Shown piece after piece: positions 11,339-24,546 of a stretch of 60,000 nucleotides of DNA. This stretch comes from Apostichopus japonicus. Its lineage: Eukaryota; Echinodermata; Holothuroidea; Aspidochirotida; Stichopodidae. The position numbers were made by a program, and so were the translations under genes. Under the pieces are notes generated by a model. The model ran no database searches, was not told where the DNA came from, and saw only the letters and a list, made by a program, of their open reading frames with translations. Numbering within the stretch: position 1 is the first letter of the stretch; every line of letters begins with the position of its first letter. Location: positions 2,039,001 to 2,099,000 of the forward strand of contig NC_092579.1 in the NCBI RefSeq assembly GCF_037975245.1, in the 5' to 3' direction.

Positions 11339-13857
11339 ATGGATGACTTTGATATGCAGACCTTAATGTATAGAAAAACGAAGAAATGGCCAAATTTGTT
11401 TTGGTTTCTGATGAGAGTTTTAGGGCTTTTCTATCACCGAACTATTGTGTGCGATAGAAAATGTTACTCTTGCCATGTTCAAGACGTTTCGGATTTGTTG
11501 CTTAAAAAAGGGATGAACGGGATGGACGCTGATCTGAACTTTTATGTCTTAGCGTATGAATCATCCAGCAATGATGCAACCGACGAAATAATTAGTACAG
11601 AGTTACAAGTTCAAGACCGAAATAGATGCAGTACGTGCCAGACGTTATGGTGGAACTGTTTCGGAACACCTTCCCAGTACACTGATCGGGATATCGGTAT
11701 GTAATCAAATCAAGTGTTTAGACTAATACAAAAAATCACCTTTATTTGTTATGACAAAATTCAGGTAGAAAAGTTGCTTCGCAATTGATTCTTTAAGATG
11801 CTCTTAAATGAGTAATTATTGCAATAACAATGAATTGTGCTTCAATAGAAAAGATATTCAATAATTATGTAGATAATTAATTTGTACACAAAACAAATTA
11901 AATATGTGATATTGCTAACTACTCTAATGCCTCGTGACTTGAATGTTATGCTTACATTTTACTTTGAAGATAGTATAAATATGTAAGAAGAATGGCCTTT
12001 ATGAAAAAATAAAATGTCCACAAAGTCACCTTCATTGATTCTCATGCAAGACAATTGGTAAATGTGTAACTGCAAACCTTAAATCATATCTTGACGTACT
12101 GTTCTACAAGCTCATAGGGTCTATAAACGATGTCATTATTATTTACATCATTAATATGTTCGAAAACATTTGTTGCTTTTTTTATTTTTTTTAGGAATAA
12201 GTCAATGGGCTCAGAGATTGAACGGCGTTATTTCTTCCGGATGGTTGATGGTTGCTATAGCTGTTTTGGTCTATGACCTCGGCAGCTTTTTACTACCTCT
12301 ATTTGGGAGTCGACAAGAAATCCTAAACCTCATGATGATGTTAAGCCTATATGTGTTGTTGGCCGTTCATTATATCTTCGCATTCTGCTCAAAACTGAGA
12401 AGTATCTTCAAGTCAGCAGTTCCTAAACTTGCCTGGGCAACCTGCCTAAATGCACGATATTTAGTTAAAAGAGCGCAGCTGTTGGATATGTCGAACAGAG
12501 GTTAGTGTCTCTCCTTCTCCCAAAGTAGAACCGAAACTGTCATTAAAATACGTGTTCAAAGCTAATCTAATATACTCACAATGGTACACTAGACATTGTG
12601 AATTTAAAATATAAATAAAAATAATGAATGAAAAACATATATCAGTTGTTCATATAGTAGATAACACTTGAAAAGATGCATGAATACGTATTCAAGGATG
12701 ACTTTTGGTAAGCTGTTATTATTGTCACGTCATATTGCAACACAAAGAAAAGTTTGAGTGCTCATATGTTTCTATAGCTATTACAGCTAAAAGTGCCATA
12801 GAAACACAACAGTTATCAGGTCGCTTTTAACCGTCTATAAAGGTCAAGTCATCCTTTAATACACAATACCAGGAAAATGAGTATGTATTTGTCTTACTTT
12901 TTAATGATAGTTCAACTTAACTTTTAGTAACTTGTTACAATCTGGAAAAAAAGATCACTGGCAGATGCAATAACAAATTTATACACGGCTCTGGTATCTG
13001 AGTCTTTTCTGGAGGATAAATTTGAATTTTGTCACAATGTTCATTATGATAACACTCTTTGTGGTTTCACCTCAACTATCTCATCCATCTTCCTTCAAGG
13101 TTTACCTGGACTACCATTTCTCATCCTATGCGTACTTTGTCCTCTCGTCCTATCAACATATCGGATGGTGATATTTCTCTACATTAGTGACTGTGATGTC
13201 ACTGTTTACAGTGTAGCACAATCAGTTGTTGGCGTTATCTTCATGGTCAACTGGGGATTCCATGTATACATCTTCTATTTCATCCGCGTGTCCTTCCAAT
13301 GTCAGTTAAATTTAGTGCTTTCCTACATCAAAGAGTTTGAAAATGACATCTCGAGGTGCAGAGCAGTTGTACTTGATGTTACTGCAGATTTTGCATGCTA
13401 TCATCAACTATGTGTTGTACTCAAAGTTACTGCATTTCCTGCCGTTGTTCTGGCAGTCGTAGTTAACATAACGACAGCGTATATGAATAATAAAAGCGAC
13501 TGTGTCGTTATTGACAAACAAGGTATATTACTGTCACAACACATTGCAGTGTTAGCTTGGTCAGAAATTGTTATGGCATTAATGCTATATTTTACAGCGA
13601 TGGGTGGGTATAATGTTCATTACATTTGGGAAAATTTCGTGAGGAATGTTTTGGCGTTGAAAGTCAAAACATCAAAACTTCATAAAAAGCTTCAATTAAA
13701 AGAAGCAGAATATTTGCTAACGGAATCTAATGTGTTGATAGCCACGATCATTTTCTCGGTAACGGGAATCTTTGTGGGATTTCAGTTTGGCGATCAAAGT
13801 GTCGATTTCTTGAACCCTTCCTGCAATGAAACATTTTCGTACTATTCTTGTACTTAA
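11339..13857 (+). CDS. GRL gene B: seven-pass gustatory-receptor-like protein
   Basis: Exons are 11339-11696, 12195-12500 and 13100-13857 (473 aa, intact). Residue landmarks: VLGLFYHR 27-34; CxxC pairs 42/45 and 97/100 with a further Cys at 107 (WWNC); TM1 about 135-155, TM2 162-184, TM3 226-250, TM4 260-283, TM5 327-349, TM6 370-389, TM7 433-451. The TM7 motif TGIFVGFQF ends at residue 451, matching the spacing of the insect GR signature TYhhhhhQF with Gly for Tyr. The second intracellular loop NARYLVKRAQ (205-214) and the 6-7 loop GGYNVHYIWENFVRN are strongly conserved in all six genes. C and B differ by only three residues in exon 1, so the duplication is recent. This copy is the best reference for the A-D group. 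Confidence 0.78.
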
Positions 13858-14059
13858 AATAGCTGCCATTCGTTTGGTTTCCATTCTATAAAAATTATGA
13901 CTACTGTTTGTTTACTAATTGATCATTGTAGTACAATCAATATCGACACTGGGTGCTTATTTCACGTGCGACGAAAGTATAGTTCCAAAGTTAGAGCGTT
14001 GGAAAATGAACTGACAAGTAGTCAAGTTGTATATAGAATAAGCCTATATTGTAGTGCTC

Positions 14060-14065
14060 AATAAA
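14060..14065 (+). promoter_or_regulatory. Poly(A) signal of gene B
   Basis: AATAAA, about 200 bp after the stop codon, immediately followed by a TG/T-rich stretch (TAGTGTGTGTTTTATTGG) typical of a downstream element. Confidence 0.6.
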
Positions 14066-14317
14066 TAGTGTGTGTTTTATTGGAGCCAGTGCAATCTTAA
14101 CTTCTTCATTTGCCTATGCAAAGGCATGAAGAATAGAACAGATATTAGGTTCCTCTTCAATATTTCACATGACAATGAGAACATTTCTGGTGAGTGCCGT
14201 TTTGGAGAAATTTTGAGTCTGAACAACATGCGCAGATTGAATTTGGCAAGCTTGCAGGCCAAGCCAATGTTGCAATGACAAAATATAATCCTGACATCAT
14301 CATTTCGACTTGTATAT

Positions 14318-14735
14318 ATAGTTAGCGGTGGCTTGCAATGCATAAGAGATACGTGTGTAAAAAACGCGTGTGGATGCAGTTAGTGGTGGCTTGCAATGAA
14401 AAATAGCATAAACGTATGTAAAAGCACGTGTGGGATATAGTTAGCGGTGGCTTGCAATGAATAAGAGATACGTTTGTAAAAAACGCGTGTGGATATAGAT
14501 AGCGGTGGCTTGCAATGAATAAAATTATACGTATGTAAAGAACACGTGCGGATATAAAGTTAGTGGTGGCTTGCAAGGAATAAAAGACACGTGTGTAAAG
14601 ACCACAGGTGGATATAGTTAGCAGTGGTTTGCAACGAATAACAGATGCGTATGTATAGAACACGTGTGGCTATATATATAGTTAGTGTTGTCTTAACAGA
14701 TACGTATGTAAATTCGTGTGGATATAGTTAGCATA
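14318..14735. repeat. ~60-bp minisatellite, short allele (unit B)
   Basis: About seven imperfect units of the same minisatellite as in unit A, starting with GTTAGCGGTGGCTTGCAATG. Several units carry CACGTG or the variant ACGCGT. The array ends in TACGTATGTAAATTCGTGTGG, the same terminal unit as in A and C. Confidence 0.9.
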
Positions 14736-15570
14736 TACATATCACAGTATATTGTAACAGTATTTTCTTCTTTGGCAATATGACCAGGAGAGAAACCCTC
14801 TCATCTGCCTACAAGAAGATACTACTAGGATGGAGTAGTTAAGCGCCGTTCATTTGAGAAATAAAACCAAAATAAATGTTCATTGACAGACGATTCTCAA
14901 CATTATCAATCCGTGAAATCGAATGCGGAGTTAAGAATATGACAATTTTTAGTTACGCGTTAATCCTTGTCAACTATTTTCAATGTCATGATCTACTTTG
15001 GATTTCAGCACTCGGCTTGTCAGAAAGACTAAACCTGAGATTTAAGCTTTCATTCTGAATTGATGGAAGTTCGAGGCTGGAATTACTGTTTCTTAGCAAT
15101 TTGCATTTTCACTTTACTTATAATTACGACTTTTGAATCGTTTTAACTTGTACAACTGATAATATACAAATTTGAAGCACAGACCCACCAATGATAAGCA
15201 TTAAGTTCGGCGAGTTAAACACTTAAAGGAGCCACTAACCAACACATCATCGTTGATATGTGATTGGAATATCTAATATGAACAACACCCCTAAATAGCT
15301 AAGAAATATTTCAAATATAACAGATTTAATGATCTTTTAATAACAAGAGTGTGAATTTGATCACGTCTAAATATGATATCATCAACTCCCATATGCTTGA
15401 AATGATGCTGCTTTTCTTTATTTATTACAAAGTGTATTTTCTGCAATGCAGATGGGCTCCAAAAATACTTTATATAGAAAATTGAAGTTCTTAACTTGAC
15501 CTTTATATCATGATAGCAGTGGTTTCAATATCAACGCTGTTACCGTGAAAACAAAAACAAAATACAAGGC

Positions 15571-16212
15571 GAAATGGTAAAAGGCTCTCAGATCCTTGTA
15601 GTGGCCTGTATACCATCACATATATACAAAACGACAGCCTCATGCACAACTTGTAAACTAGGATATCTTCAGAACTGTCCAAACTTTGTCTCAGCTGTTT
15701 AGAGGAATTGTTCATGACAAAGCTACAAATGATGACTGTTGGGTTTGCGTGCCCATTAAATAGGATAAGCATTGTCATCGAGTACCTATGGGTTAATCTG
15801 CTGTATCATTCATTGAATGTAAGTTTACACTATTATTGATTGGTTAACACCCTGTCCCTGGTAACAACCTACAAACGTTAACCTCGTTATCAGGGAAAAT
15901 ACAGTGTGGGGTTCGCGTGCCTGTTTTAGTTACCGAGTTATAACTTGTTACCGTTCCTATGTGGAAATTGTCCCCGGGTAGATCTGACAGTCCCGTGAAT
16001 AATGCTTTTATGGCAAAACAGATTATTTTAAATCCTGGAATATGTGAATTCACAACAACAGTATTCACTCTGTGTGGATGGATAGTTATTCATTATGCCT
16101 CAGCCCTATGCTCATAGTATGTTCAAATCACCAGTTCAAAGACTTAGCTGGTCCACATAACGTGCCTGTGGTATTTTATCAAGAGCGGAAATATTTCATT
16201 TGTCAGTCAGAG
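15571..16212 (+). pseudogene. Decayed second GRL gene (exons 1 and 2), unit B
   Basis: Equivalent to the relic in unit A and almost identical to it. The exon 1 relic is 15571-15795 with the DCWVC and CHRVP traces. The exon 2 relic is about 16005-16212, ending in CAGTCAGAG where a live gene has AACAGAG before the GTTAGT donor. The shared lesions (stop after DCWVCVPIK, lost donor) show the gene was already dead before the A/B duplication. Confidence 0.7.
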
Positions 16213-18490
16213 TTAGATTAACCCACTCCCCTCTCTCTCCTAGGTATGTAGCTCAAGTTGAAAATGTAAAGATTGGTAGCAGCATAGAGGAATTGCTACT
16301 AGAAAAAGACATTTTCTCTAAAATGAATCAATATTTTGTTTTTATTACTTTTTATGAGTTCGATATGAGTTAATTCTTTCAAGTTCATTGGTTCTTACTT
16401 GACATTGTTGATATCCGCACATTATGAGCTTTGCCAATATAAACCAAATTGCTCCAACTTCACCTTGCAAGTCCATATTTGTAATTTTTAATCATTTACG
16501 TGTTAATTTGTGTTGAAATCTCTTCTTTATTTCCTTATTTCCTTGTTGTAGATGTAGAAAGTAGGAAAAATTGTGTTTGGGATTTGTAATGGTTTGATTT
16601 TAAGTTATGGGGTTATTATGTACATGTTTCCCGTTTAAGTTTCCAATACTCTCCACATTTTCATCTGCTGCTGACTTTAAGACATTTACTTGCACAAATG
16701 TAAAAAAAAAAAAAAAAAAGTTGGCATCAGCATGAGATTTTTCCAAGTTTCTTCTTTCAGATATCCTGAGATTTTTAAGTCGCAGAGATGTTTTCATTGT
16801 TTTGTCTAACCAATATTTCAAGGAAAGTGTTCAAAAGCAAAAACGATAGTTGCCAAACCACGCCTGAACGCGACACGAAAATATAAAGAGATATCATATA
16901 TCTGGATTAGAAACCAAAAACGTGAATTATATGATCGTACGATTTTGAAGTAACGATCGTGTTATTGATAAATGAAAGGCACAGAGGCCATCCACTTCGT
17001 TATTATCATAAAATACAATGAAGACAAGACAACTTCAGCACTCACAAGTAAGAGACTGCTCATATCATATGTTTTCTCGAATGGAATTACTTGTTAGCCT
17101 AGTCTGTAAAATTATTTTGGCATGACCTGACACGACAATTCAATAATGTACACATGCTCGTTAACTGGTAGCTTTATGTTTTTTTTTTGCGTGTCATCAA
17201 CTGGTTTATGTATATATTGATACGTCAATTATATAGTATATGTAAATAGTAATTAACAAATAACAATACGCACTTATTCACAATAGCTCTTAATCCAATG
17301 AAAAATAGTTTACCTATTTCACTTTCTAAATTTCTTCAATTAAATACGGAGAACAACGTCATGATACTGAAAGCGATATCGAAAAGTCAGTAAACAATTT
17401 TATGAGCCAGTGAAGTATACAACCGCGAACAAGGAAGTTGTGCATACACTTACCGTACAAACGTACAAGGTATTCGGGAAAGCAATGCATTTTAGCTATG
17501 TTAGTAAATTCCCAACATCAAATATAGATTTAGAAAACTACGTCAATTACATCACAGTAGCAAAGCGAAGTCAAAGTAACTGCTAAGATAGAATTTTGAA
17601 GGTGAAAACCTTTTTAAGTGCACTGCAAAATACTGTGAGGTACCTGGCGTTAAGCTAGAGTGGCAATGGGGTTTGCGGGAAGGGCATTTGGCAATGGGGT
17701 ATAAAATAATGGTAAGCAAGTAGCATGAGTTGTTGGCTTACATAGTCACCTTGAGAACCTTGTTATCCAGGTACCGGCATGTTACAAAATGAACATTATG
17801 TTACTGTACTTGTACACTTGTGATAGCTGGAAACAATGAAAGGGTGATCTGACGATGTTTTACTAAATCACGGTGGCAAGATATAGCCCATTCTTCATCA
17901 ATATGATTGGTGTTATGATGTTAATAACGGCAACTTGTATATGCTTCTAGGTGCATTCAAGTAAAAGTGAACTCGGTGATTTTCCCATGCTGTCCAATGA
18001 TATCTATCATCGCTTGGTAAAGTTTGTTAAGGAGTTGAAATGTTTTGTTCAGTCACGAACGTTTTCTAACAAGTTGGTTTGGTTAATCCGACAGTAGGCT
18101 CAGACATTCTGTCGGAATCTTCCCGGATTACAAATTCAATTTGAAAATATCTCTATTCGTGGCACTGCATGTTTACTGTTCACTAGTATTTTTATTCTGC
18201 CTCATAACTTCTTTTTATTGGAAGGCTTTTCGCTTGATGGTGTAATCAAAAGAAAAATTTAGTTTCACAATGCCTTTGTAATAGACATCTTATTCACTCT
18301 TTATTATACGACTGTATGACACTAAAGTTACTATCATAAGTAAAGTCATGTTAAGTTCCTTCTTTAATTAGAATAACCTTCTGAAATCAGCGTCGCATTT
18401 AGTGACCAAACTGTTCTGAAACCTGATGGTAATACTTTGTGTCATAAGTAACGACGCTTTCACTTGCGTGTTGCAGATTGGTCTTAAGAT
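16213..18490. other. Intergenic spacer B-C with a 940-bp deletion
   Basis: Follows the unit A spacer until 18137, then jumps: CGGATTACAAATTC joins directly to AATTTGAAAATATC. Relative to the A-B spacer, bases 10004-10943 are missing. A run of about 17 A lies at 16702-16719. No gene seen. Confidence 0.7.
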
Positions 18491-18502
18491 TTCTAATTAG
18501 AA
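18491..18502. promoter_or_regulatory. Palindromic TAATTA site upstream of gene C
   Basis: TTCTAATTAGAA at the same distance from the ATG as in A, B and D. It lies in the proximal region retained despite the 940-bp upstream deletion. Confidence 0.35.
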
Positions 18503-18533
18503 CCACAGGTAGGGCAACCGTAATTTAAACGAA

Positions 18534-21053
18534 ATGGATGACTTTGATATGCAGACCTTAATGTATAGAAAAACGAAGAAATGGCCAAATTTGTTTTGGT
18601 TTCTGATGAGAGTTTTAGGGCTTTTCTATCACCGAACTATTGTGTGCGATAGAAAATGTTACTCTTGCCATGTTCAAGACCTTTCGGATTTGTTGCTTAA
18701 AAAAGGGATGAACGGGATGGATGCTGATCTGAACTTTTATGTCTTAGCGTATGAATCATCCAGCAATGATGCAACCGACGAAATAATTAGTACAGAGTTA
18801 CAAATTCAAGACCGAAATAGATGCAGTACGTGCCAGACGTTATGGTGGAACTGTTTCGGAATACCTTCCCAGTACACTGATCGGGATATCGGTATGTAAT
18901 CAAATCAAGTGTTTAGACTAATACAAAAAATCACCTTTATTTGTTATGACAAAATTCAGGTAGAAAAGTTGCTTCGCAATTGATTCTTTAAGATGCTCTT
19001 AAATGAGTAATTATTGCAATAACAATGAATTGTGCTTCAATAGAAAAGATATTCAATGATTATGTAGATAATTAATTTGTACACAAAACAAATTAGATAT
19101 GTGATATTGCTAACTACTCTAATGCCTCGTGACTTGCATGTTATGCTTACATTTTACTTTGAAGATAAATATATAAATATGTAAGAAGAATGGCCTTTAT
19201 GAAAAAATAAAATGTCCACAAAGTCACCTTCATTGATTCTCATGCAAGACAATTGGTAAATGTGTAACTGCAAACCTTAAATCATATCTTGACGTACTGT
19301 TCTACAAGCTCATAGGGTCTATAAACGATGTCATTATTATTTACATCATTAATATGTTCGAAAACATTTGTTGCTTTTTTTTTTTTTTTAGGAATAAGTC
19401 AATGGGCTCAGAGATTGAACGGCGTTATTTCTTCCGGATGGTTGATGGTTGCTATAGCTGTTTTGGTCTATGACCTCGGCAGCTTTTTACTACCTCTATT
19501 TGGGAGTCGACAAGAAATCCTAAACCTCATGATGAAGTTAAGCCTATATGTGTTGTTGGCCGTTCATTATATCTTCGCATTCTGCTCAAAACTGAGAAGT
19601 ATCTTCAAGTCAGCAGTTCCTAAACTTGCCTGGGCAACCTGCCTAAATGCACGATATTTAGTTAAAAGAGCGCAGCTGTTGGATATGTCGAACAGAGGTT
19701 AGTGTCTTTCCTTCTCCCAAAGTAGAACCGAAACTGTCATTAAAATACGTGTTCAAAGCTAATCTAATATACTCACAATGGTACACTAGACATTGTGAAT
19801 TTAAAATATAATTAAAAATAATGAATACAAAAATATATCAGTTGTTCATATAGTAGATAACACTTGAAAAGATGCATGAATACGTATTCAAGGATGACTT
19901 TTGGTAAGCTGTTATTATTGTCACGTCATATTGCAACACAAAGAAAAGTTTGAGTGCTCATATGTTTCTATAGCTATTACAGCTAAAAGTGCCATAGAAA
20001 CACAACAGTTATCAGGTCGCTTTTAACCGTCTATAAAGGTCAAGTCATCCTTTAATACACAATACCAGGAAAATGAGTATGTATTTGTCTTACTTTTTAA
20101 TGATAGTTAAACTTAACTTTTAGTAACTTGTTACAATCTGGAAAAAAAGATCACTGGCAGATGCAATAACAAATTTATACACGGCTCTGGTATCTGAGTC
20201 TTTTCTGGAGGATAAATTTGAATTTTGTCACAATGTTCATTATGATAACACTCTTTGTGGTTTCACCTCGACTATCTCATCCATCTTCCTTCAAGGTTTA
20301 CCTGGACTACCATTCCTCATCCTATGCGTACTTTGTCCTCTCGTCCTATCAACATATCGGATGGTGATATTTCTCTACATTAGTGACTGTGATGTCACTG
20401 TTTACAGTGTAGCACAATCAGTTGTTGGTGTTATCTTCATGGTCAACTGGGGATTCCATGTATACATCTTCTATTTCATCCGCGTGTCCTTCCAATGTCA
20501 GTTAAATTTAGTGCTTACCTTCATCAAAAAGTTTGAAAATGACATCTCGAGGTGCAGAGCAGTTGTACTTGATGTTACTGCAGATTTTGCATGTTATCAT
20601 CAACTATGTGTTGTACTCAAAGTTACTGCATTTCCTGCCGTTGTTCTGGCAGTCGTAGTTAACATAACGACAGCGTATATGAATAATAAAAGCGACTGTG
20701 TCGTTATTGAAAAACAAGGTATATTACTGTCACAACACATTGCAGTGTTAGCTTGGTCAGAAATTGTTATGGCATTAATGCTATATTTTACAGCGATGGG
20801 TGGGTATAATGTTCATTACATTTGGGAAAATTTCGTGAGGAATGTTTTGGCGTTGAAAGTCAAAACATCAAAACTTCATAAAGAGCTTCAATTAAAAGAA
20901 GCAGAATATTTGCTAACGGAATCTAATGTGTTGATAGTCACGATTATTTTCTCGATAACGGGAATCTTCGTGGGATTTCAGTTTGGCGATCAAAGTGTCG
21001 ATTTCTTGAACCCTTCCTGCAATGAAACATTTTCGTACTATTCTTGTACTTAA
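18534..21053 (+). CDS. GRL gene C: seven-pass gustatory-receptor-like protein
   Basis: Exons are 18534-18891, 19392-19697 and 20296-21053 (473 aa, intact). Very close to gene B: exon 1 differs at three residues (V50L, V90I-type and T110I changes). In TM2 it has lysine where B has methionine (residue 168; gene E also has lysine there). TM7 has the standard TGIFVGFQF. Donors and acceptors are the same as in B; the acceptor of exon 2 has a pure T tract. The upstream distance to gene B's unit is shortened by a deletion, but the proximal 350 bp before the ATG is retained. Candidate chemoreceptor/channel subunit; ligand unknown. Confidence 0.77.
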
Positions 21054-21255
21054 AATAGCTGCCATTCGTTTGGTTTCCATTCTACAAAAATTATGACTAC
21101 TGTTTGCTTACTAATTGATCATTGTAGTACGATCAATATCGACACTGGGTGCTTATTTGACGTGCGACGAAAGTATAGTTCCAAAGTTAGAGCGTTGGAA
21201 AATGAACTGACAAGTAGTCAAGTTGTATATGGAATAAGCCTATATTGTAGTGCTC

Positions 21256-21261
21256 AATAAA
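21256..21261 (+). promoter_or_regulatory. Poly(A) signal of gene C
   Basis: AATAAA about 200 bp past the stop, with the same TG-rich downstream stretch as gene B. Confidence 0.6.
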
Positions 21262-21512
21262 TAGTGTGTGTTTTATTGGAGCCAGTGCAATCTTAACTTC
21301 TTCATTTGCCTATGCAAAGGCATGAAGAATAGAACAGATATTAGGTTCCTCTTCAATATTTCACAAGACAATGAGAACATTTCTGGGGAGTGCGGTTTTG
21401 GAGAAATTTTGAGTCTGAACAACATGCGCATATTGAATTTGGCAAGCTTGCAGGCCAAGCCAATGTTGCAATGACAAAATATAATCTTGACATCATCATT
21501 TCGACGTGTATA

Positions 21513-22045
21513 TATAGTTAGCGGTGGCTTGCAATGCATAAGAGATACGTGTGTAAAAAACGCGTGTGGATGCAGTTAGTGGTGGCTTGCAATGAAAAAT
21601 AGCATAAACGTATGTAAAAACACGTGTGGGATATAGTTAGCGGTGGCTTGCAATGAATAAGAGATACGTTTGTAAAAAACGCGTGTGGATATAGATAGCG
21701 GTGGCTTGCAATGAATAAAATTATACGTATGTAAAGAACACGTGCGGATATAAAGTTAGTGGTGGCTTGCAAGGAATAAAAGACACGTGTGTAAAGACCA
21801 CAGGTGGATATAGTTAGCGGTCGCTTGCAAAGAATAACATATACGTATGTACAAAACACGTGCGGGAATATTGTTTGTGTTGCCTTGCAAGGAATAACAG
21901 ACGTATATAAAGAACAGATGTGGATATAGTTAGCAGTGGTTTGCAATGAATTACAGATGCGTATGTATAGAACACGTGCGGCTATATATATAGTTAGTGT
22001 TGTCTTAACAGATACGTATGTAAATTCGTGTGGATATAGTTAGCA
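21513..22045. repeat. ~60-bp minisatellite (unit C)
   Basis: About nine units. The first six or so match the array after gene B nearly base for base. Two additional units (about 21810-21930) are absent from B, a direct sign of repeat gain or loss after the B/C duplication. Confidence 0.9.
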
Positions 22046-22857
22046 TATACATATCACAGTATATTGTAACGGTATTTTCTTCTTTGGCAATATGACCAGG
22101 AGAGAAACCCTCTCATCTGCCTACAAGAAGATACTACTAGGATGGAGAAGTTAAGCGCCGTTCATTTGAGAAATAAAACCAAAATAATGTTCATTGACAG
22201 ACGATTCTCAACATTATCAATCCGTGAAATCGAATGCGGAGTTAAGAATATGACAATTTTTAGTTACGCGTTAATCCTTGTCAACTATTTTCAATGTCAT
22301 GATCTACTTTGGATTTCAGCACTCGGCTTGTCAGAAAGACTAAACCTGAGATTTAAGCTTTCATTCTGAATTAATGGAAGTTTGAGGCTGGAATTACTGT
22401 TTCTTAGCAATTTGCATTTTCACTTTACTTATAATTACGACTTTTGAATCGTTTTAACTTGTACAACTGATAATATACAAATTTGAAGCACAGACTCACC
22501 AATGATAGGCATTAAGTTCGGCGAGTTAAACACTTAAAGGAGCCACTAACCAACACATCATCGTTGACATGTGATTAGAATATCTAATATGAACAACACC
22601 CCTAAATAGCTAAGAAATATTTCAAATATAATAGATTTAATGATCTTTTAATAACAAGAGTGTGAATTTGATCACGTCTAAATATGACATCATCAACTCC
22701 CATATTCTTCAAATGATGCTGCTTTTCTTTATTTATTACAAAGTGTATTTTCTGCAATTCAGATGGGCTCCGAAAATACTTAATATAAAATATTGAAGTT
22801 CTTAACTTGACCTATATATCATGATAGCAGTGGTTTCAATATCAACGCAGTTACCTT

Positions 22858-23865
22858 ATAGTCAATAGTCATAAGCCAAATTGGCCCGTTGATTCCCCGA
22901 AGATTATAAACAATCTTAGGTTTGTAACCTTTTATAATGTTAATCCGGTGCCTGCCATCATCGAGTAGCTGGGCTGCAGAACGGCCGAACCAATTGGTTA
23001 AATTGTCAATCCATCGTAAATGCGGTCGGCATGGCCTACGTTTGTAACCACAGGGTAGCCCACAGAGTACAGCACATGCAAGGCCTCCACAACGTACTGC
23101 ATGTCCGAACCATTTTGCGTTATGTTGAAGAACAGTTTCAGAAGAGAACAGCCATCGCCCCGCGATCTTCGTGTTTAGTTCATCATTCGACACATGGTCT
23201 TTCCATGTGAGACCAAACAAACGTCGCCAAATTTCTCTACATAAAGCGTCAAGGCGATTCATGTCAGCCGCTTTTATGGTCCAGGTGCTACAACCGTAAG
23301 TAAGAAGAGTTGCAACCAGAGCTCTGGTCAGGTGGAGTTTAACATCCACAGAGATACGATTCGACTTCAAATATGCACAATTGTTGAGAGTCGCCATTGT
23401 CATGGCTACACGAGCACGGATCTCACGACTATCGTTGAGATTGTAGGTGATGTAGGTGCCAAGGTATTTAAACTCAGATGTACGCTTCAGAGGGTTGCCC
23501 CTATAATAAATGGTATCAACACTCATAGAAGTTTGAATAATCATGTATTCTGTCTTGTCCGGATGAATCACCAAGCCATAGTCATCAGCAATGTCTCCTA
23601 AGATATTCAACATTGCTTCAGCATCAGCAGCAGAGAGTGCCATCAAGACTAGATCATCTGTATAGCGTTGTTCCTTTGAGGCAAGATCGTCAACATTTGG
23701 GGCAGGCAGATGATTGGTGCGTTCGTCCCATTTACGCATTATGTACTCTGTGTATATGTTGAAAAGAGATGGCGAAATTGGGCATCCCTGTCGTACACCG
23801 ACTGGCGTTGGAAACGGAGCAGAAGTATGACCCTTCCAGGAGATGGTACCGTGTGCGTCACTGTA
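22858..23865 (-). mobile_element. 5'-truncated LINE (reverse transcriptase part) with 10-bp target duplication
   Basis: A 1008-bp insertion is flanked by CAGTTACCTT at 22848-22857 and 23866-23875. The host sequence is uninterrupted in units A and B. On the minus strand a single frame stays open from the insertion start through the element. It reads VRQGCPISPSLFNIY, RYTDDLVLMA (the YxDD catalytic box), a GLVIHPDKTEYM box, EFKYLGTYIT and RRLFGLTWKDHVSNDEL, the usual order of non-LTR reverse transcriptase motifs and C-terminal region. The endonuclease and first reverse transcriptase motifs are missing, so this is a typical dead-on-arrival 5' truncation. The frame runs out into flanking DNA at the 3' end (TATGACTATTGACTAT), with no poly(A). 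The open frame and perfect duplication indicate a recent insertion. Confidence 0.85.
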
Positions 23866-23899
23866 CAGTTACCTTGAAAGGATAAAACCAAAAAACAAG

Positions 23900-24546
23900 G
23901 CGAAAGGTAAAAGGTTCTCAGATCCTTATAGTGTCCTATATACCATCACAGATATACAAAACGACAGCCTCAGCCACAACTTGTAAACTAGGATATCTTC
24001 AGAACCGTTCAAACTTTGTCTTAGCTGTTTATAGAAATTGTTCATGACAAAGCTACAAATGATGACTGTTGGGTTTGTGTGTCCATTAAATAGGCTAAGC
24101 ATTGTCATCGAGTACCTATGGGTTAATCTGCTGCATCATTCATTGAATGTAAGTTTACACTATTATTGATTGGTTAACACCCTGTCCCTGGTATATCCTA
24201 CCAACGTTAATCTTGTGATGAGGGAAAATACAGTGTGGGTTTCGCGTGCCTGTATTAGTTACCGAGTTATAACTTGTTACCGTTTCCTATGTGGAAATTG
24301 TCTCCGGGTAGATCTAACAGTCCCATGAATAATGCTTTCATGCCCAAACTGATTATTTTAAATCCTGGAATATTTTACTTCACAACAACAATGTTCACTC
24401 TGTGTGGATGAATAGTTATTCGTTATGCCTCCGCCCTATGCTCAAAGATTCATAGCATTTTCAAATTACCAGTTCCAAGACTAAGCTGGTCTACATAACG
24501 TGCGGAATTTAATCAAGAGCGGAAATATTTTATTTGTCAGTCAGAG
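23900..24546 (+). pseudogene. Decayed second GRL gene (exons 1 and 2), unit C
   Basis: The best preserved of the four relics. Exon 1 relic, 23900-24122: V-L-R-S-L-stop-C-P-I-Y-H-H-R aligns with LLRVLALFYHR; the CHRVP trace is at the end. Exon 2 relic, about 24335-24546: from 24424 it reads YASAL then CSKIHSIFKLPVPRLSWST before a stop. This matches gene F (CSKIHSIFKASVPRLYWSI) better than genes A-D (CSKLRSIFKSAVPKLAWAT). The dead gene was therefore a distinct paralog, not a recent copy of A-D. The LINE at 22858-23865 inserted just upstream of exon 1 after the gene was already dead. Confidence 0.75.

Noticed and set aside
14072-14278. 68-codon plus-strand frame after genes B and C (MKNRTDIRFLF...)
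   Set aside because: Lies past the poly(A) signal, diverges in length and ending in A and D, no known family, no codon-level constraint visible.
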